Below are positions 39,693 through 48,156 of a DNA stretch of 64,000 nucleotides, piece by piece (positions within the stretch are counted from its first letter, which is position 1; every line of letters starts with the position of its first letter). The notes beneath the pieces are model-generated. The model did no database searches. It saw only the letters and a program-made list of their open reading frames with translations, and was not told the DNA's origin. The DNA is from Desulfocucumis sp964643075. Lineage in GTDB: Bacteria; Bacillota; Desulfotomaculia; Desulfotomaculales; Desulfocucumaceae. The translations under genes and the position numbers were made by a program. Location of the stretch: contig CAZXQO010000012.1 of NCBI GenBank assembly GCA_964643075.1, positions 1 to 64,000 on the forward strand, written 5' to 3'.

Positions 39693-40217
39693 ATGCCATA
39701 TGGTATAGTAAGGAATATTATGATACCGTTAAATGAATACGGAACCATTAGGAAAAAAGACACTCTGAAAAACGCTATTAAAATAATGAAGTTGTCCCTG
39801 GCCAAGGGCCACCGCTCAGTGGCAGTACTTGATGAGGGGGATAGTCTGGTGGGATTTCTCACCATCAGAACAATATTAAGCGCCCTGGACGCTCTTGGCT
39901 ATAAGGACGATATCCAGGATAAATCAGGAATGGATATACCGCTGCTGGGAGCATGGTCCGGTTTCTTTATAAAGAACAGAATAGAGCACGCTTCAAAAAT
40001 AAAGGTCAGTGAGGTAATGAGATCCGTCAGGCGGATATTTATTAACGAGGATGCCACTACGGAGCAGGCGGCAAAATTGATTCTTAAAAACCAGATAAAC
40101 AATATTCCCGTTTTGAATAAGGAAAAAAAGATCGTCGGCATGGTAAGGTCCTCAGATATACTGGACGTGATTTACAATTTCATGGAAGACCCCCGGGCTG
40201 GCGGCTCGACTTCATAA
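39693..40217 (+). CDS. Tandem CBS-domain protein
   Basis: 174 residues with two CBS motifs. The first covers about 20-65 (KMSLAKGHRSVAVLDEGD-type strand, LVGFLTIRTILSAL), and the second about 110-165 (VRRIFINEDATTEQAAKLIL, then NNIPVLNKEKKIVGMVRSSD). An unusual ~35-residue insert lies between them. CBS pairs bind adenine nucleotides and act as energy or redox sensors. It is a paralogue of the proteins at 46254 and 46793, and stands divergent from pstB and convergent with the exporter operon. GGGAGATG precedes the ATG. Confidence 0.88.
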   Translation: MPYGIVRNIMIPLNEYGTIRKKDTLKNAIKIMKLSLAKGHRSVAVLDEGDSLVGFLTIRTILSALDALGYKDDIQDKSGMDIPLLGAWSGFFIKNRIEHASKIKVSEVMRSVRRIFINEDATTEQAAKLILKNQINNIPVLNKEKKIVGMVRSSDILDVIYNFMEDPRAGGSTS

Positions 40218-40287
40218 TACCCACTTAAAAAAACACCGGCGGGCCGCAGGTTACTGCTGCGACCCCCGGCCCATAGGGATTATGATA

Positions 40288-41115
40288 TTAATGACTAGCG
40301 CCTGGGTTAAAACCGGAGTTTTTCCCACCGCTAAGAATGTTTTCGATATAACTGAAAGCAAATGCCACAGCCGTACCAAAGACCAGTGCCAGCAAAACGG
40401 CAATATATCCGTATTGGGGACCGTTATATATGGCTTCTCTATTAAACCACCTGACCATACCAACGCTGGACACATTAAAAGGGACTGTGGATGTGTCCAA
40501 GAGTTTGCCGTCTTTTATGGCATAAACCGTTACAATACATTTTTCCTGGGGTATGTTGGGAGGCAATTTTATCCGGGCATTAAATTTATCACCGTTAATC
40601 ACTACTCCATTTTCCCTGACGGCGTATAGGCCATTTTTTCGGTAAATATCCACCAGGGCATTGATATAGCTTTTTGCTGTCCCCGGGGGAAGAACTATCA
40701 GGCCTTCGTCGGAGTGTTTTGCCACTTCGGCCCGGGAATAAACCGGCGCAAAGTTATTATCAAGACCCAGTTGCTCTTTTAAGCTCCCGGGTAATAAGCT
40801 CAGATACTTGGAAGAAACAATCTGGTAGAGCTTGGGGACGTTAGTAACCGTCGTATTTTCAACATTCATCCAGAACGGCCCCACCTTACCCTTTTTGCTC
40901 AACTCCAGCCTGAGGTCGTTGGGCGATGAAATTTTAACAAATATATCTGCACCTTTGGGAACAGCTCCGGATACGTCCAGATCGGCTCCTCTGAAATTCA
41001 GGCCGATATTAATGTCATTAGGGGAAATATCCAGGTTCATATCAGACGCCAGGGCCATACCGGCGAAACTAAAAATGAATACAGACAGCAGCAGGATCAT
41101 ATAAATTTTTTTCAT
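40288..41115 (-). CDS. TIGR02186-type membrane-anchored extracytoplasmic protein
   Basis: 275 residues. It has a signal peptide (MKKIYMILLLSVFIFSFAGM ALA), a large extracytoplasmic beta-rich domain (LDISPNDINIGLNFRGADLD, then SPNDLRLELSKKGKVGPFWM) and a single C-terminal membrane helix (YIAVLLALVFGTAVAFAFSY). This matches the TIGR02186 family, usually encoded next to TSUP exporters, as here. The ATG overlaps the exporter stop (TAATG), so the two are coupled. It is probably an accessory or binding subunit of the exporter. Confidence 0.82.
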   Translation of the reverse strand: MKKIYMILLLSVFIFSFAGMALASDMNLDISPNDINIGLNFRGADLDVSGAVPKGADIFVKISSPNDLRLELSKKGKVGPFWMNVENTTVTNVPKLYQIVSSKYLSLLPGSLKEQLGLDNNFAPVYSRAEVAKHSDEGLIVLPPGTAKSYINALVDIYRKNGLYAVRENGVVINGDKFNARIKLPPNIPQEKCIVTVYAIKDGKLLDTSTVPFNVSSVGMVRWFNREAIYNGPQYGYIAVLLALVFGTAVAFAFSYIENILSGGKNSGFNPGASH

Positions 41116-42032
41116 TAGTGCCCCCCTCCCAGTACAATCATGGATGAAGGTACTATCAGGAGATCAACCAGCATTTTCACCATAACCGCCAGAACAATAA
41201 CGGAGAACACAACACGTAACTGTTCAGCTTTTAATTTTTTGCCGAGTTTGGCGCCGAACTGAGCCCCGATTGACGAACCTATCAGCAAGACCAGAGCCAG
41301 GACCAGATCAACCGTATGATTTAAAACGCTCTGGGCTATGGTAACATTAATGGCCGTGAATATAATCACGAAAATACTGGTGCCTACTGCGTTATGCGTA
41401 GGCATGCCGATAAAGTAGATCATCACCGGCAGCATGATGAAACCGCCACCTACGCCCATAACGGCTGAAAGCACTCCCACCAGCAGACCCAGGGCAAAAA
41501 GGGCTATAATTGAACTCTCAATGCCCGAAACCTCAAAATAAACTCTGCCGGGCAGTTTGTTCATAAAGCGTGCCACAGCCGATGGCTTGCGGTTGTTTAG
41601 CACTTCGACATCTTTTTTCTTCAGGGTATTTATGCTCTCGATAAACATGAAGGTTCCAACCAAAAGAAGCATGATCACATAAGAACTTTTCAAAACGAAA
41701 TCGAAGTTGCCTAAGGACCGGAGCATCTTGACCACCACCGTGCCCAGGCTGCCCCCGATCAGGCCGCCCACCAGGATAATGAAGCCCAGCTTATAGTCTA
41801 CATTTTTGCTCTTGCTATGGGCAATGGTGCCGGAGGCGGATGCGGCCACTATTTGATTGGTGTCACTGGCTACTGCCACCGCAGGGGGCACTCCCAGCAT
41901 CATCAGCAGCGGAGTCATCAGGAAGCCTCCTCCCACGCCGAACAATCCGGACAAAAGGCCGACCACACCACCCAGTCCCAAAATAGTTACCACGGATATG
42001 GGCATTCTGGCAATTGGGAAGAAAATGTCCAT
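41115..42032 (-). CDS. TauE/SafE (TSUP) family anion exporter
   Basis: 305 residues, about eight membrane segments in two repeats, each with the TSUP glycine motif: GLLSGLFGVGGGFLMTPLLM near 27 and GVLSAVMGVGGGFIMLPVMI near 185. The family moves sulfite, sulfonates, thiosulfate or related organic anions. In a probable sulfur-metabolising anaerobe a sulfur oxyanion is plausible but not shown. GAGGAGGG precedes the ATG at 42032. It is the middle gene of a three-gene operon behind a predicted sigma-54 promoter. Confidence 0.92.
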   Translation of the reverse strand: MDIFFPIARMPISVVTILGLGGVVGLLSGLFGVGGGFLMTPLLMMLGVPPAVAVASDTNQIVAASASGTIAHSKSKNVDYKLGFIILVGGLIGGSLGTVVVKMLRSLGNFDFVLKSSYVIMLLLVGTFMFIESINTLKKKDVEVLNNRKPSAVARFMNKLPGRVYFEVSGIESSIIALFALGLLVGVLSAVMGVGGGFIMLPVMIYFIGMPTHNAVGTSIFVIIFTAINVTIAQSVLNHTVDLVLALVLLIGSSIGAQFGAKLGKKLKAEQLRVVFSVIVLAVMVKMLVDLLIVPSSMIVLGGGH

Positions 42033-42046
42033 ATTTATTCCCTCCT

Positions 42047-42433
42047 CTATTGCATGCGTGGCACGTAATTGTACTTTTGTTCCGGTTCGTTATGCAACAG
42101 TAACCTGGTATAGTACTTGATGGAGATGCTATAGGCCGCAGCACAGAAGATCATCACTAACAGCAGTAAAGCCGTGGTGCCCCAGGTAAAATTTTTCACT
42201 TGTGCATCTTCCGGGGTATAGATATTGCCTTCCTTGTCCTTCCAAGAGTATATTTCCTGGGTGTCCGGGTTCTGGTTCACAATTACATGCTTGCCGGGGC
42301 TATAATAATGGGTAAAAACATCTGCCCTTAAAAAGTCAAGACCAAACCAGAATAACATCATAGAAGCGGCAAAAACCACGCAGAGCAACCCGGTGCTGAA
42401 TTTGTTTAATTTTTGTTTGCTTTGTGCTGTCAT
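42047..42433 (-). CDS. Small two-helix membrane protein in the TSUP operon
   Basis: 128 residues with two membrane helices (TGLLCVVFAASMMLFWFGLD at about 13-33 and TALLLLVMIFCAAAYSISIK at about 85-105). They bracket a ~45-residue extracytoplasmic loop with YSWKDKEGNIYTPEDAQVKN. No named family is recognised. GGGGAGGA precedes the ATG at 42433. It is the first gene after the predicted sigma-54 promoter and is presumably a subunit or partner of the exporter. Confidence 0.75.
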   Translation of the reverse strand: MTAQSKQKLNKFSTGLLCVVFAASMMLFWFGLDFLRADVFTHYYSPGKHVIVNQNPDTQEIYSWKDKEGNIYTPEDAQVKNFTWGTTALLLLVMIFCAAAYSISIKYYTRLLLHNEPEQKYNYVPRMQ

Positions 42434-42595
42434 AGTAAATCCTCCCCTTTCTTTTATATAGGTTTTTCCACCCGTAGCTTTTTGTTACAAGTCGTGCAAA
42501 GAACAAGTGCTTTGATATGCACCCCTTGCCCCTGCAAGTAACAACCACCCCCTACCAATTGTGAAAGTTATAATATTTATATTTGTTACTAATAG

Positions 42596-42611
42596 AGCAA
42601 AACAAATGCCA
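42596..42611 (-). promoter_or_regulatory. Sigma-54 promoter of the TSUP exporter operon
   Basis: Minus strand TGGCATTTGTTTTGCT, with GG (-24) and GC (-12) separated by exactly 10 bases, matches TGGCAY-N5-TTGCW. It lies 163 bp before the first gene of the operon and about 90-115 bp downstream of two palindromes placed as enhancer sites. Confidence 0.88.
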
Positions 42612-42696
42612 CCCGGAAAGGATGGCATTAAATCGTTTATTCTTCTGATAACAAGGGGACACCGGGACAAAATAAAAACGGTCAAGGAGTCATAAC

Positions 42697-42736
42697 TGGG
42701 CAATTTTTGCTCAGTTATGCGGGCAAATATTGCCCA
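42697..42736. promoter_or_regulatory. Paired 17-bp palindromes, predicted enhancer sites (exporter side)
   Basis: TGGGCAA-TTT-TTGCTCA (42697-42713) and CGGGCAA-ATA-TTGCCCA (42720-42736) are near-perfect dyads, 23 bp centre to centre. The same motif and spacing recur at 46004-46043. They lie upstream of the sigma-54 promoter at 42596-42611 and abut the stop of the NtrC-like gene, so they are the likely binding sites of that regulator. As a hairpin the pair might also act as its terminator. Confidence 0.82.
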
Positions 42737-42737
42737 T

Positions 42738-44117
42738 TCACAGAAGATCGTACTCTTTCATTTTGGCATACAGGGATCTGCGGTTCAAGCCCAGGGCATG
42801 AGCGGTTTCCTGCCGATTCCAGTTATTTTTGTTCAAAGTGCCCAGAATAACCTGCTTTTCAACGTCTGCAACAATATCCTTCAGCGGCCTGTTATAATTT
42901 ATCTGCATTTGAAGCTTTGTACCGTTACCCTCCACCATAAATTCGCCGTTATTTTCCGTAATGGGCAAGTCTTCAAGCAATATGGTTGTGCCCCGGGTCA
43001 TAACCACGGCCTGCTCGCAAATATTCTTTAATTCCCGCACATTACCGGGCCAGCTATAATTCTCAATCACTGCCAGAGCCTCCCGGGTAACTCCGGTAAT
43101 TTTTTTATTATATTTATGGCTAAACTTCTTTAAAAAATTGTTAAACAGCAGGGTGATGTCATCTTTCCTCTCCCTCAGGGGTGATATCTGTATATTTACC
43201 ACATTTATCCTGTAATACAGGTCCTCCCTGAACTTGCCCTCCTCCACCAGTTTTTTAAGATTTCTGTTAGTTGCCGCCAGTATGCGGACATCCACCTTTA
43301 TACTCCTGGTGCCTCCCACCCTCTCAAATTCCTTTTCCTGCAGTACGCGCAACAGCTTGGTCTGGGCATGCTGGGATAGTTCACCTATTTCATCAAGGAA
43401 TACCGTACCGTTGTGGGCCAGCTCGAATTTGCCCGGCTTCTGGTTGATGGCGCCGGTAAAGGAACCTTTTTCGTGACCAAATAATTCACTTTCCATAAGG
43501 CCCTCGGGTATGCTGGCGCAGTTTATTCTTATAAAAGGCAGGTTAATACGCCTGCTGTTGCTGTGGATGGCCCTGGCCACCATTTCCTTGCCGGTGCCGC
43601 TTTCGCCCTGGATCAGCACAGTAATGTCGCTATCCGCAACCTTACCTATGACCTTAAATATTTCCTGCATATCCTTGGACTGCCCGATAAAGCTATCCAC
43701 CAGGTCTATGTCATCATCCAGCTTCTCCCGTAAATTGGCCACTTCAAAAACCAGCTGCTGCATTTTTACTGCCTTGTTTACGGCCAGCAGCAGCTCATCC
43801 AGATTCAGAGGCTTGTTCAGGTAGTCGTGAGCGCCCTGCTTCATGGCCTGAATGGCTATTTCCGTAGTACCAAAGGCGGTCATAAGTATCACAGGAACAT
43901 GAAAGCCCATTTTATTCAGTTCTTCCAACATCTGTATGCCGTCTGCATCAGGCAGGCGAATATCCAGCAGCACTGTGTCAGGCGTTTCAGCTTCCAGTAT
44001 GAGAAAGGCTTCCTTTGCGGTATAGGCCACCTGTACCTCATATTCAGCATCCTCCAGAACATCACGCAGCAGTTCGCATACGCCTTCTTCATCATCAACT
44101 ATAAGCACGCGCGGCAT
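42738..44117 (-). CDS. NtrC-family sigma-54-dependent response regulator
   Basis: 459 residues. Receiver domain 1-120 has DDEEG acid pocket, phospho-Asp in TVLLDIRLPDADG and Lys in LNKPL. The AAA+ domain (about 145-375) has Walker A GESGTGKE, sigma-54 contact loop GSFTGA (instead of the usual GAFTGA), Walker B GTVFLDEIGEL and R-finger region. The Fis-type HTH at the end is NRQETAHALGLNRRSLYAKM. ATG at 44117 (GGGGTG at 6 nt) is preferred over GTG at 44126. It overlaps the kinase gene, forming one operon. Confidence 0.95.
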   Translation of the reverse strand: MPRVLIVDDEEGVCELLRDVLEDAEYEVQVAYTAKEAFLILEAETPDTVLLDIRLPDADGIQMLEELNKMGFHVPVILMTAFGTTEIAIQAMKQGAHDYLNKPLNLDELLLAVNKAVKMQQLVFEVANLREKLDDDIDLVDSFIGQSKDMQEIFKVIGKVADSDITVLIQGESGTGKEMVARAIHSNSRRINLPFIRINCASIPEGLMESELFGHEKGSFTGAINQKPGKFELAHNGTVFLDEIGELSQHAQTKLLRVLQEKEFERVGGTRSIKVDVRILAATNRNLKKLVEEGKFREDLYYRINVVNIQISPLRERKDDITLLFNNFLKKFSHKYNKKITGVTREALAVIENYSWPGNVRELKNICEQAVVMTRGTTILLEDLPITENNGEFMVEGNGTKLQMQINYNRPLKDIVADVEKQVILGTLNKNNWNRQETAHALGLNRRSLYAKMKEYDLL

Positions 44118-45942
44118 GATTTTCACCCCTGTTCACACTCGGTAGATATATTTTCACCGTGGTACCCTCCCCAATTTGGCTCTCCACCTGAATAAAACCG
44201 TTGTGGGCTTCCATTATTTCAAAGGCTATGGCCAGCCCCAGGCCCGTGCCTTTCGACTTTGTACTAAAAAATGGCTCAAACATTTTGGGTATGACTTCTT
44301 CAGGTATGCCACAGCCATTGTCTTTGACGGTCACCGCAAGCATATCCCTGTCGACATCGTAGTCCGTGGTTATATCGAGCTTGCCCTTCCCGTCGGTGGC
44401 CTGATAGGCATTATACAGAATGTTGGACAGCACCTGCTCGATCTGGCTCCAGTCAATCATGGCGGGAGGCAAGTTCTCCCGGTACGCATAGGATATTTCC
44501 ATATCGCCGCCATGGGCGTCGTCAAAAAACTGCACCAGTCTTTTCACCAGCCCGTTTATATCGCACTCCTCGAATACCGCCCTGGACGGCCTGGCAAACT
44601 CCAGCAGCTTGTCGGTCATGGAACTGAGCCGGCTCAGTTCCCGGTTAACTATGTTCAGTGATTTTGTTGAAGGGACATGGCCCTTGCTCCAGAACTGCAT
44701 ATAACCGTTGATGGAGGTCAGCGGACTTCTTATTTCATGGGCCACGCCGGCAACCAGCTTGCCCAGAGAGGCAAGCCTCTGCTGCCTGTGCACGCTCTCC
44801 TGCAGCTGTACCATTTCAGTAATATCCCTGAAGTGCAGCAGGGTACCCACCCGCTCACCCCGGACGTTTACCATGGAAGAAGTACTAAGCAGAAACTGCC
44901 TTGTTTCCTCGGCCGCATTTTCATAAATCACGTCAAGGTCCTTAACCGGTTTATTTTCAGCACGGATTTTTTTCAGATAGTAAACGAAGGGAGAGTCTTC
45001 ATCCAGCACCTCGCTTATCTGTCTGCCCAGGCAGGAACCGTTGAGGTTTAAAATGCGACCCGCCGCAGGATTGATGCTGATTATTTTGCCGTCCCAATCC
45101 GTGGTTATGATACCGTCCTCCAGGCTGGTCAAAATCAGTTCATTATAGTGTTGTACGTCAGTCAGTTTATTGAACATTTCGTTGACGGCATCGGTTATTT
45201 CACCCAGTTCCCCCGACACCCTGGGAATAATATAGGTTGGGTCGTTGCCCATGGCATTGAGTCCCTTTTTAATATCGCTGACACTCCTGGCAAAATTGTT
45301 TATCAGCATGAAGGCACCACTGAAGGCCAACAGAGCGCCGATAAAAATAATCACATACACGACCTGCTGAATCTCGCCGACAGTACGGTATATTTGATTG
45401 ATATTTTTATTGGCCCAGACAGCCCCGATAACCTTGCCGTCCCTGACCAGTGGGCGATAGGCCTCCAACTGGCCGTTTTCAGACTGCCCCAGTACTTCAA
45501 AAACAAGATTTTTGGTTTCCAGGGCATCATCGAAATTGCGCTTCCTGCGCACTGAAAAATTTTCGTTCAAATGCTGATTGTCACCATCAAGAATAACGTC
45601 AAAATCCCTGGAATAATAACCCATATCAATGCCGGGGTATTTTTTTGAGGCCTGATCAATAATAGGCTTCAGGGCATGATTGAGAGCCTTTATCTGGTCC
45701 CTCTTGGGCAGGCTCTGCACCTTTAATCCCGCCAGGGTGCTGTCAAATGGCTGGTCCAGGTTTTTATCCAGATGATCAAGCACATCTTCCAGCACTTTGC
45801 GCTGATTGTTAATCATACCCATCTCTGTGCTGTGCACCATGTGAAAGAGATATAATGTCAGCACAATGGGAATTAGCAGTAGTATGACAATCAATATGAG
45901 CAGCTGGTTTACGAAACCCTCGTATTTGATCCTCATTTTCAC
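44095..45942 (-). CDS. Membrane sensor histidine kinase (AtoS-like)
   Basis: 615 residues. Membrane helix 1 (LLILIVILLLIPIVLTLYLF), a ~160-residue extracytoplasmic sensor and helix 2 (VVYVIIFIGALLAFSGAFML) are followed by HAMP (about 215-265) and a PAS domain (ILTSLEDGIITTDWDGKIIS). The HisKA phospho-acceptor is VAGVAHEIRSPLTSI, and the ATPase has N box, VKDNGCGIP and KGTGLGLAI. It phosphorylates the downstream NtrC-like regulator. The stimulus is unknown; the regulon suggests an anion or stress related to the TSUP substrate. GTG at 45942 has GGAG at 8 nt. Confidence 0.94.
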   Translation of the reverse strand: MKMRIKYEGFVNQLLILIVILLLIPIVLTLYLFHMVHSTEMGMINNQRKVLEDVLDHLDKNLDQPFDSTLAGLKVQSLPKRDQIKALNHALKPIIDQASKKYPGIDMGYYSRDFDVILDGDNQHLNENFSVRRKRNFDDALETKNLVFEVLGQSENGQLEAYRPLVRDGKVIGAVWANKNINQIYRTVGEIQQVVYVIIFIGALLAFSGAFMLINNFARSVSDIKKGLNAMGNDPTYIIPRVSGELGEITDAVNEMFNKLTDVQHYNELILTSLEDGIITTDWDGKIISINPAAGRILNLNGSCLGRQISEVLDEDSPFVYYLKKIRAENKPVKDLDVIYENAAEETRQFLLSTSSMVNVRGERVGTLLHFRDITEMVQLQESVHRQQRLASLGKLVAGVAHEIRSPLTSINGYMQFWSKGHVPSTKSLNIVNRELSRLSSMTDKLLEFARPSRAVFEECDINGLVKRLVQFFDDAHGGDMEISYAYRENLPPAMIDWSQIEQVLSNILYNAYQATDGKGKLDITTDYDVDRDMLAVTVKDNGCGIPEEVIPKMFEPFFSTKSKGTGLGLAIAFEIMEAHNGFIQVESQIGEGTTVKIYLPSVNRGENHAARAYS

Positions 45943-45994
45943 CTGACAGGCTCCTTTTCAAATACTTTATACAAATAACATTATAACACCGCAA

Positions 45995-46052
45995 TGTTGT
46001 TTTTGGGTAATTTTTGCCCATTTTTATGTGCAAAAATTACCCAAAAACAACA
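45995..46052. promoter_or_regulatory. 23-bp inverted repeat containing paired enhancer palindromes (CBS side)
   Basis: Perfect inverted arms 45995-46017 and 46030-46052 with a 12-bp spacer. Each arm contains one 17-bp palindrome of the TGGGCAA-N3-TTGCCCA type: TGGGTAATTTTTGCCCA (46004-46020) and TGTGCAAAAATTACCCA (46027-46043), again 23 bp apart. It lies between the kinase gene and the CBS genes. To the left, a TGTTATAAT extended -10 for the kinase operon (near 45982) overlaps the site, so autoregulation is possible. Confidence 0.82.
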
Positions 46053-46104
46053 AAAGGGAATAATGGTTTCCCGGTATCACGGTACTAAAAGGGCACTGGG
46101 AAAC

Positions 46105-46120
46105 TGGCATTCCTTTTGCT
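46105..46120 (+). promoter_or_regulatory. Sigma-54 promoter of the CBS gene pair
   Basis: TGGCATTCCTTTTGCT with GG-N10-GC spacing. It has the same TGGCAT...TTTTGCT sequence as the exporter promoter except for the middle bases. It lies about 70-110 bp downstream of the palindrome pair and 134 bp before the first CBS gene. Confidence 0.88.
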
Positions 46121-46253
46121 CTTAAAATATTGTGAATTTATTAGCAGATTGAAAAATACTCAGGAGTCAGCATGAGAAAACGGTTTATTGTCTCGAAATA
46201 TTCTGAATTCTGACTACTGAATTCTAAATACCTGAATAGGCAGGTGTGTCAAA

Positions 46254-46721
46254 TTGGGGACAAAAGCATCGGATGTAATGATTTCCATAGAAGAGTACCC
46301 TGTTGCAGTTGAGGAGGAACAAATTGGCCGTGCCGCAGAAATAATAGTAGATGCTTTCAAGACAAAAAACAACGACTGGAAAGGCTATGAATCCCTTTTT
46401 ATCAATAACGGCTGCAAAGAATATGTAGGCTTTCTAACCCTCCGCTCCTTATTAAAGGCCATAGGGCTGGGCGACTCCGCCAGGAGCAGATGGAAACCAT
46501 GGTATGTCATCAGGGAAGGCAGAAAAAATACTATCCTGAGGGTAAAAGATTTAATGCGCCCCATCAGCTCCAACTGCGTGGATGCAGGTGACGACATCCA
46601 GGAAGCCGCCAGGTTGATATTGGAAAGTCAGAGCAACTCTGTTCTGGTTATGGACCAGGGACAGCCGGTAGGAGTTATCAGGACCATTGATTTATTGTGG
46701 TTCATGGAGGAGCTGATCTAG
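46254..46721 (+). CDS. CBS-domain protein of the sigma-54 regulon (first)
   Basis: 155 residues with two CBS-like halves: YVGFLTLRSLLKAIGLGDSA in the first, then DLMRPISSNCVDAGDDIQEA and SNSVLVMDQGQPVGVIRTID in the second. The inter-domain WKPWYVIREGR segment parallels the insert of the 39693 protein. It probably binds a nucleotide and signals energy state. The TTG start at 46254 has GGCAGGTG at 7 nt. It is the first gene downstream of the sigma-54 promoter. Confidence 0.85.
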   Translation: MGTKASDVMISIEEYPVAVEEEQIGRAAEIIVDAFKTKNNDWKGYESLFINNGCKEYVGFLTLRSLLKAIGLGDSARSRWKPWYVIREGRKNTILRVKDLMRPISSNCVDAGDDIQEAARLILESQSNSVLVMDQGQPVGVIRTIDLLWFMEELI

Positions 46722-46792
46722 GAGGCCGTTGAAAAACTGCCTCAAGGAAATCTCTCGAAAAACTCCTAGTATTATAGAGGAGGAGAAGGCGA

Positions 46793-47356
46793 GTGAATGA
46801 GGAAAAGGCGGTAGGTGCATACGCTGTACCGCTGCATGAATTCCTTACCATTAATGAACATGAATCCATATACACTGGCATAAAAATGCTTAAGGATGCT
46901 CTGCACAGCAACGGCCCCTGGCTGGGCAAGAGGCTGCTGGTCACCCTGGACAACAATGGCCTGCCCACAGGGATATTGACCATAAAATGTATTTTCAAGG
47001 CAGTGGGTTTAAGTCTTCTGAATGAAGACATTACTTTCAAGGAAGAATTTTTTTCATGGGGCTATATTGATAACATGCGTAAAAAGGGCAAGGTTACCGT
47101 CCGTGAAATAATGCGCCCGCTGTGCATGTTTTCTGTGCCAGACAATTGCAGCGTAATCACCGCCGCCCGGATTTTCGTACGCTATCGCATAAATCACCTG
47201 CCGGTTACAGACGGAGAAAAAGTAACCGGGATATTAAACCTGGGCGAGCTTTTTTACAGGTATTATGAATCAAACGGCTTCAGGCCGTTGCCCGGAGCAC
47301 AGACTTACAAGGCCCCTCTGCTGACAAAACTATTCGGAAAATTTGCCCCGACCTGA
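46793..47356 (+). CDS. CBS-domain protein of the sigma-54 regulon (second)
   Basis: 187 residues with two CBS motifs (LLVTLDNNGLPTGILTIKCI; VREIMRPLCMFSVPDNCSVI, then INHLPVTDGEKVTGILNLGE) and the same spacer type (FFSWGYIDNMRKKGK) as its neighbour, plus a short basic tail. GTG at 46793 follows GAGGAGGAGAAGG. It lies 71 bp after the first CBS gene and is probably co-transcribed. Together with 39693 there are three diverged paralogues around the exporter/kinase locus. Confidence 0.86.
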   Translation: MNEEKAVGAYAVPLHEFLTINEHESIYTGIKMLKDALHSNGPWLGKRLLVTLDNNGLPTGILTIKCIFKAVGLSLLNEDITFKEEFFSWGYIDNMRKKGKVTVREIMRPLCMFSVPDNCSVITAARIFVRYRINHLPVTDGEKVTGILNLGELFYRYYESNGFRPLPGAQTYKAPLLTKLFGKFAPT

Positions 47357-47368
47357 TATTTTCACCGT

Positions 47369-47393
47369 CTGGAAGGAATACAAACCCTTCCAG
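47369..47393. terminator. Convergent hairpin
   Basis: Stem CTGGAAGG/CCTTCCAG with a 9-nt loop, between the CBS gene and the convergent response regulator gene. T runs are weak on both sides, so termination efficiency is uncertain. Confidence 0.5.
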
Positions 47394-47427
47394 GCAACCC
47401 CACTTAAACTTGTTTTGCAACAATTTC

Positions 47428-48138
47428 CTAGTTTGCGAGATCCTTAAACCGGTAGCCTACCCCGCGCACCGTTTCTATAAACTGTGGCTGGCCCGGGACC
47501 TGCTCAAGTTTTTGCCTGATATGCCGGATGTGCACATCCACAGTTCTGGAATCTCCAAGATAGTCGTATCCCCATATCTTTTCCAGCAGGTAGTCCCGGG
47601 TAAATACCTTCCCGGGCTCACAGGCCAGAAATCTCAACAGTTCAAATTCTTTCGGAGTAAGATCAAGCCTGTTACCGTCCACGGTAAGCAAGAATTTTTC
47701 CTGGTCGATGACCAGCCGGTTAAAAACCAGCCTTCCACATAACTTATCCTGGGCGCTGTCCTCTGCCTCCCTGCTCCGTCTTAGTCTGGCTTTGATTCTG
47801 GCCACTAACTCCCGGGTGCTGAAAGGTTTGGTTACATAGTCATCCGCCCCTATTTCCAGACCCAGCACCTTATCCAATTCTTCCGCCCTGGCGCTTAGCA
47901 TGATGATGGGTATGTTCCTGGTTTGCGGCTTCTGGTTAAGAACTCTGCACACGGCCAGCCCGTCCATGCCCGGCAGCATAACATCCAGCAGTATGAGATC
48001 GGGAGATTCACTATCGGCTAAGATCACCGCTGTGTTGCCGTCTGCTGCAGTGATGACTCTGTAGCCTTCCCTTTCCAGGTTAAATTTAATCAACTCCACA
48101 ATGTTTTCTTCATCATCAACTACCAGTATGGTCTGCAC
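47428..48138 (-). CDS. phoP: OmpR/PhoP-family response regulator
   Basis: 236 residues. The receiver has DDEENIVELI, phospho-Asp in LILLDVMLPGMDG and Lys in VTKPFSTRELVARI. The C-terminal winged helix has LTPKEFELLRFLACEPGKVF and SRTVDVHIRHIRQKLE, ending ETVRGVGYRF. It most resembles PhoP/PhoB regulators and could be the protein acting on the Pho boxes upstream of pstS, but no phoR kinase lies beside it, so the name is provisional. GTG at 48138 follows GGGGGAG. Confidence 0.85.
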   Translation of the reverse strand: MQTILVVDDEENIVELIKFNLEREGYRVITAADGNTAVILADSESPDLILLDVMLPGMDGLAVCRVLNQKPQTRNIPIIMLSARAEELDKVLGLEIGADDYVTKPFSTRELVARIKARLRRSREAEDSAQDKLCGRLVFNRLVIDQEKFLLTVDGNRLDLTPKEFELLRFLACEPGKVFTRDYLLEKIWGYDYLGDSRTVDVHIRHIRQKLEQVPGQPQFIETVRGVGYRFKDLAN

Positions 48139-48156
48139 ATTGCTCCCCCTTCCCAG

